Positions 5,676 through 5,993 of a DNA stretch of 5,993 nt are shown here, one piece after another. Origin of the DNA: Methanobacteriota archaeon (GTDB lineage Archaea; Hydrothermarchaeota; Hydrothermarchaeia; Hydrothermarchaeales; JAADFM01); the NCBI GenBank assembly GCA_013152845.1, contig JAADFM010000076.1, positions 1-5,993 of the forward strand, given 5' to 3'. The notes below the pieces were generated by a model. The model was given only the letters and a program-made list of their open reading frames with translations, did no database searches and was not told where the DNA came from. A program made the translations under genes and the position numbers. Every line of letters begins with the position of its first letter. The first letter of the stretch is position 1.

Positions 5676-5993
5676 ACGGGACATCCTTCATCTTGAGCTG
5701 GTATCCGGTGTAGTTCACTGCCAGATGGCCGATGGGGGTTATTACGAAGAGGGCAATCCAGTACTCGGGGGTCATTGGGGGTACTCCCATGGGCAGAATG
5801 AAACTTGCAAACACCAGGCCCCCAACCACGAAATTCAGCTGGTCCAGCAGGGGTGCCGGCGCCCCTCTTTTCATGTTCAACCGCCTCTTGATGAAACTCC
5901 CCGCCGCATCTCCCACCAGGGCGCCGAATGCCAGGAGGAAGGACACCGCCATCCACCGGCCGGAGTCCATGCCGAAGGGAATCTTTACCATGG
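5671..5993 (-). CDS. carS: CDP-archaeol synthase, C-terminal part (5' end outside window)
   Basis: CarS is a membrane enzyme that transfers the CMP moiety of CTP to unsaturated archaeal ether-lipid phosphate (DGGGP), giving CDP-archaeol and pyrophosphate, the branch point for polar head groups. About 107 residues are visible. The first Met in the window (5991) is probably internal, because CarS proteins are usually about 160-180 residues long and the frame is open to the edge. The visible part has a TM segment containing AFGALVGDAAGSFIKRRLN, the family motif with GD and SF-x-KRR, then KRGAPAPLLDQLNFVVGG, and two more hydrophobic segments (about FASFILPMGV and WIALFVITPIGHLAV). Where the family usually has LDQLD this copy reads LDQLN. 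The stop at 5671 lies 4 nt before pyrE. Confidence 0.92.
   Translation of the reverse strand, partial: MVKIPFGMDSGRWMAVSFLLAFGALVGDAAGSFIKRRLNMKRGAPAPLLDQLNFVVGGLVFASFILPMGVPPMTPEYWIALFVITPIGHLAVNYTGYQLKMKDVPW

Noticed and set aside
5648..5956. Second minus-strand frame over carS
   Set aside because: It overlaps carS and the start of pyrE, and its translation lacks the hydrophobic segments and motifs seen in the carS frame.

Overview
The window looks like chromosomal DNA of a euryarchaeon. Three things point there: a CarS-type CDP-archaeol synthase (archaeal ether-lipid enzyme), archaeal-type PurD and ArgF sequences, and ribosome-binding sites of the GGTGAT/GAGGTG class, plus one TATA box placed as for a leaderless archaeal transcript. 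The GC-rich core and the DUF2683-like partial gene would suit a Thermoplasmatota/Methanomassiliicoccales-like or methanogen lineage, but the sequence alone does not settle the taxon. Every gene supported here reads on the minus strand, so transcription runs from high to low coordinates.

Region 1 (5993 to about 2056, GC-rich, roughly 60-68% by eye) is a tightly packed operon: carS (3' part only), pyrE, an unnamed two-TM coiled-coil membrane protein, purD and argF. Gaps are 4, 10 and 8 nt, and purD and argF overlap by 4 nt. The metabolic genes share precursors. PyrE consumes PRPP for pyrimidines, PurD acts on the PRPP-derived phosphoribosylamine in purine synthesis, ArgF uses carbamoyl phosphate (shared with pyrimidine synthesis) to make citrulline, and CarS uses CTP for lipid synthesis. 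The operon promoter lies outside the window.

Region 2 (2055 to 1287, about 45% GC) is the most interesting part. A class I SAM-dependent methyltransferase gene starts on the base directly after the argF stop codon. Four bases after its own stop lies a second copy of the last 18 codons plus stop of argF (1287-1343). It differs from the intact end mostly at silent positions and is still in frame to its own stop codon. The methyltransferase is therefore framed by two argF 3' ends about 770 bp apart, a footprint of insertion or recombination at the argF 3' end with DNA from a diverged argF.

Region 3 (1286 to 1, AT-rich, about 37% GC across the large gene) looks accessory. It holds a secreted, C-terminally anchored, probably N-glycosylated surface protein of unknown function, a 141-bp gap with palindromic putative regulatory sequence, and the first 35 codons of a DUF2683-like putative antitoxin gene that runs off the window. 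No RNA genes, CRISPR arrays, transposases or clear terminators were found.
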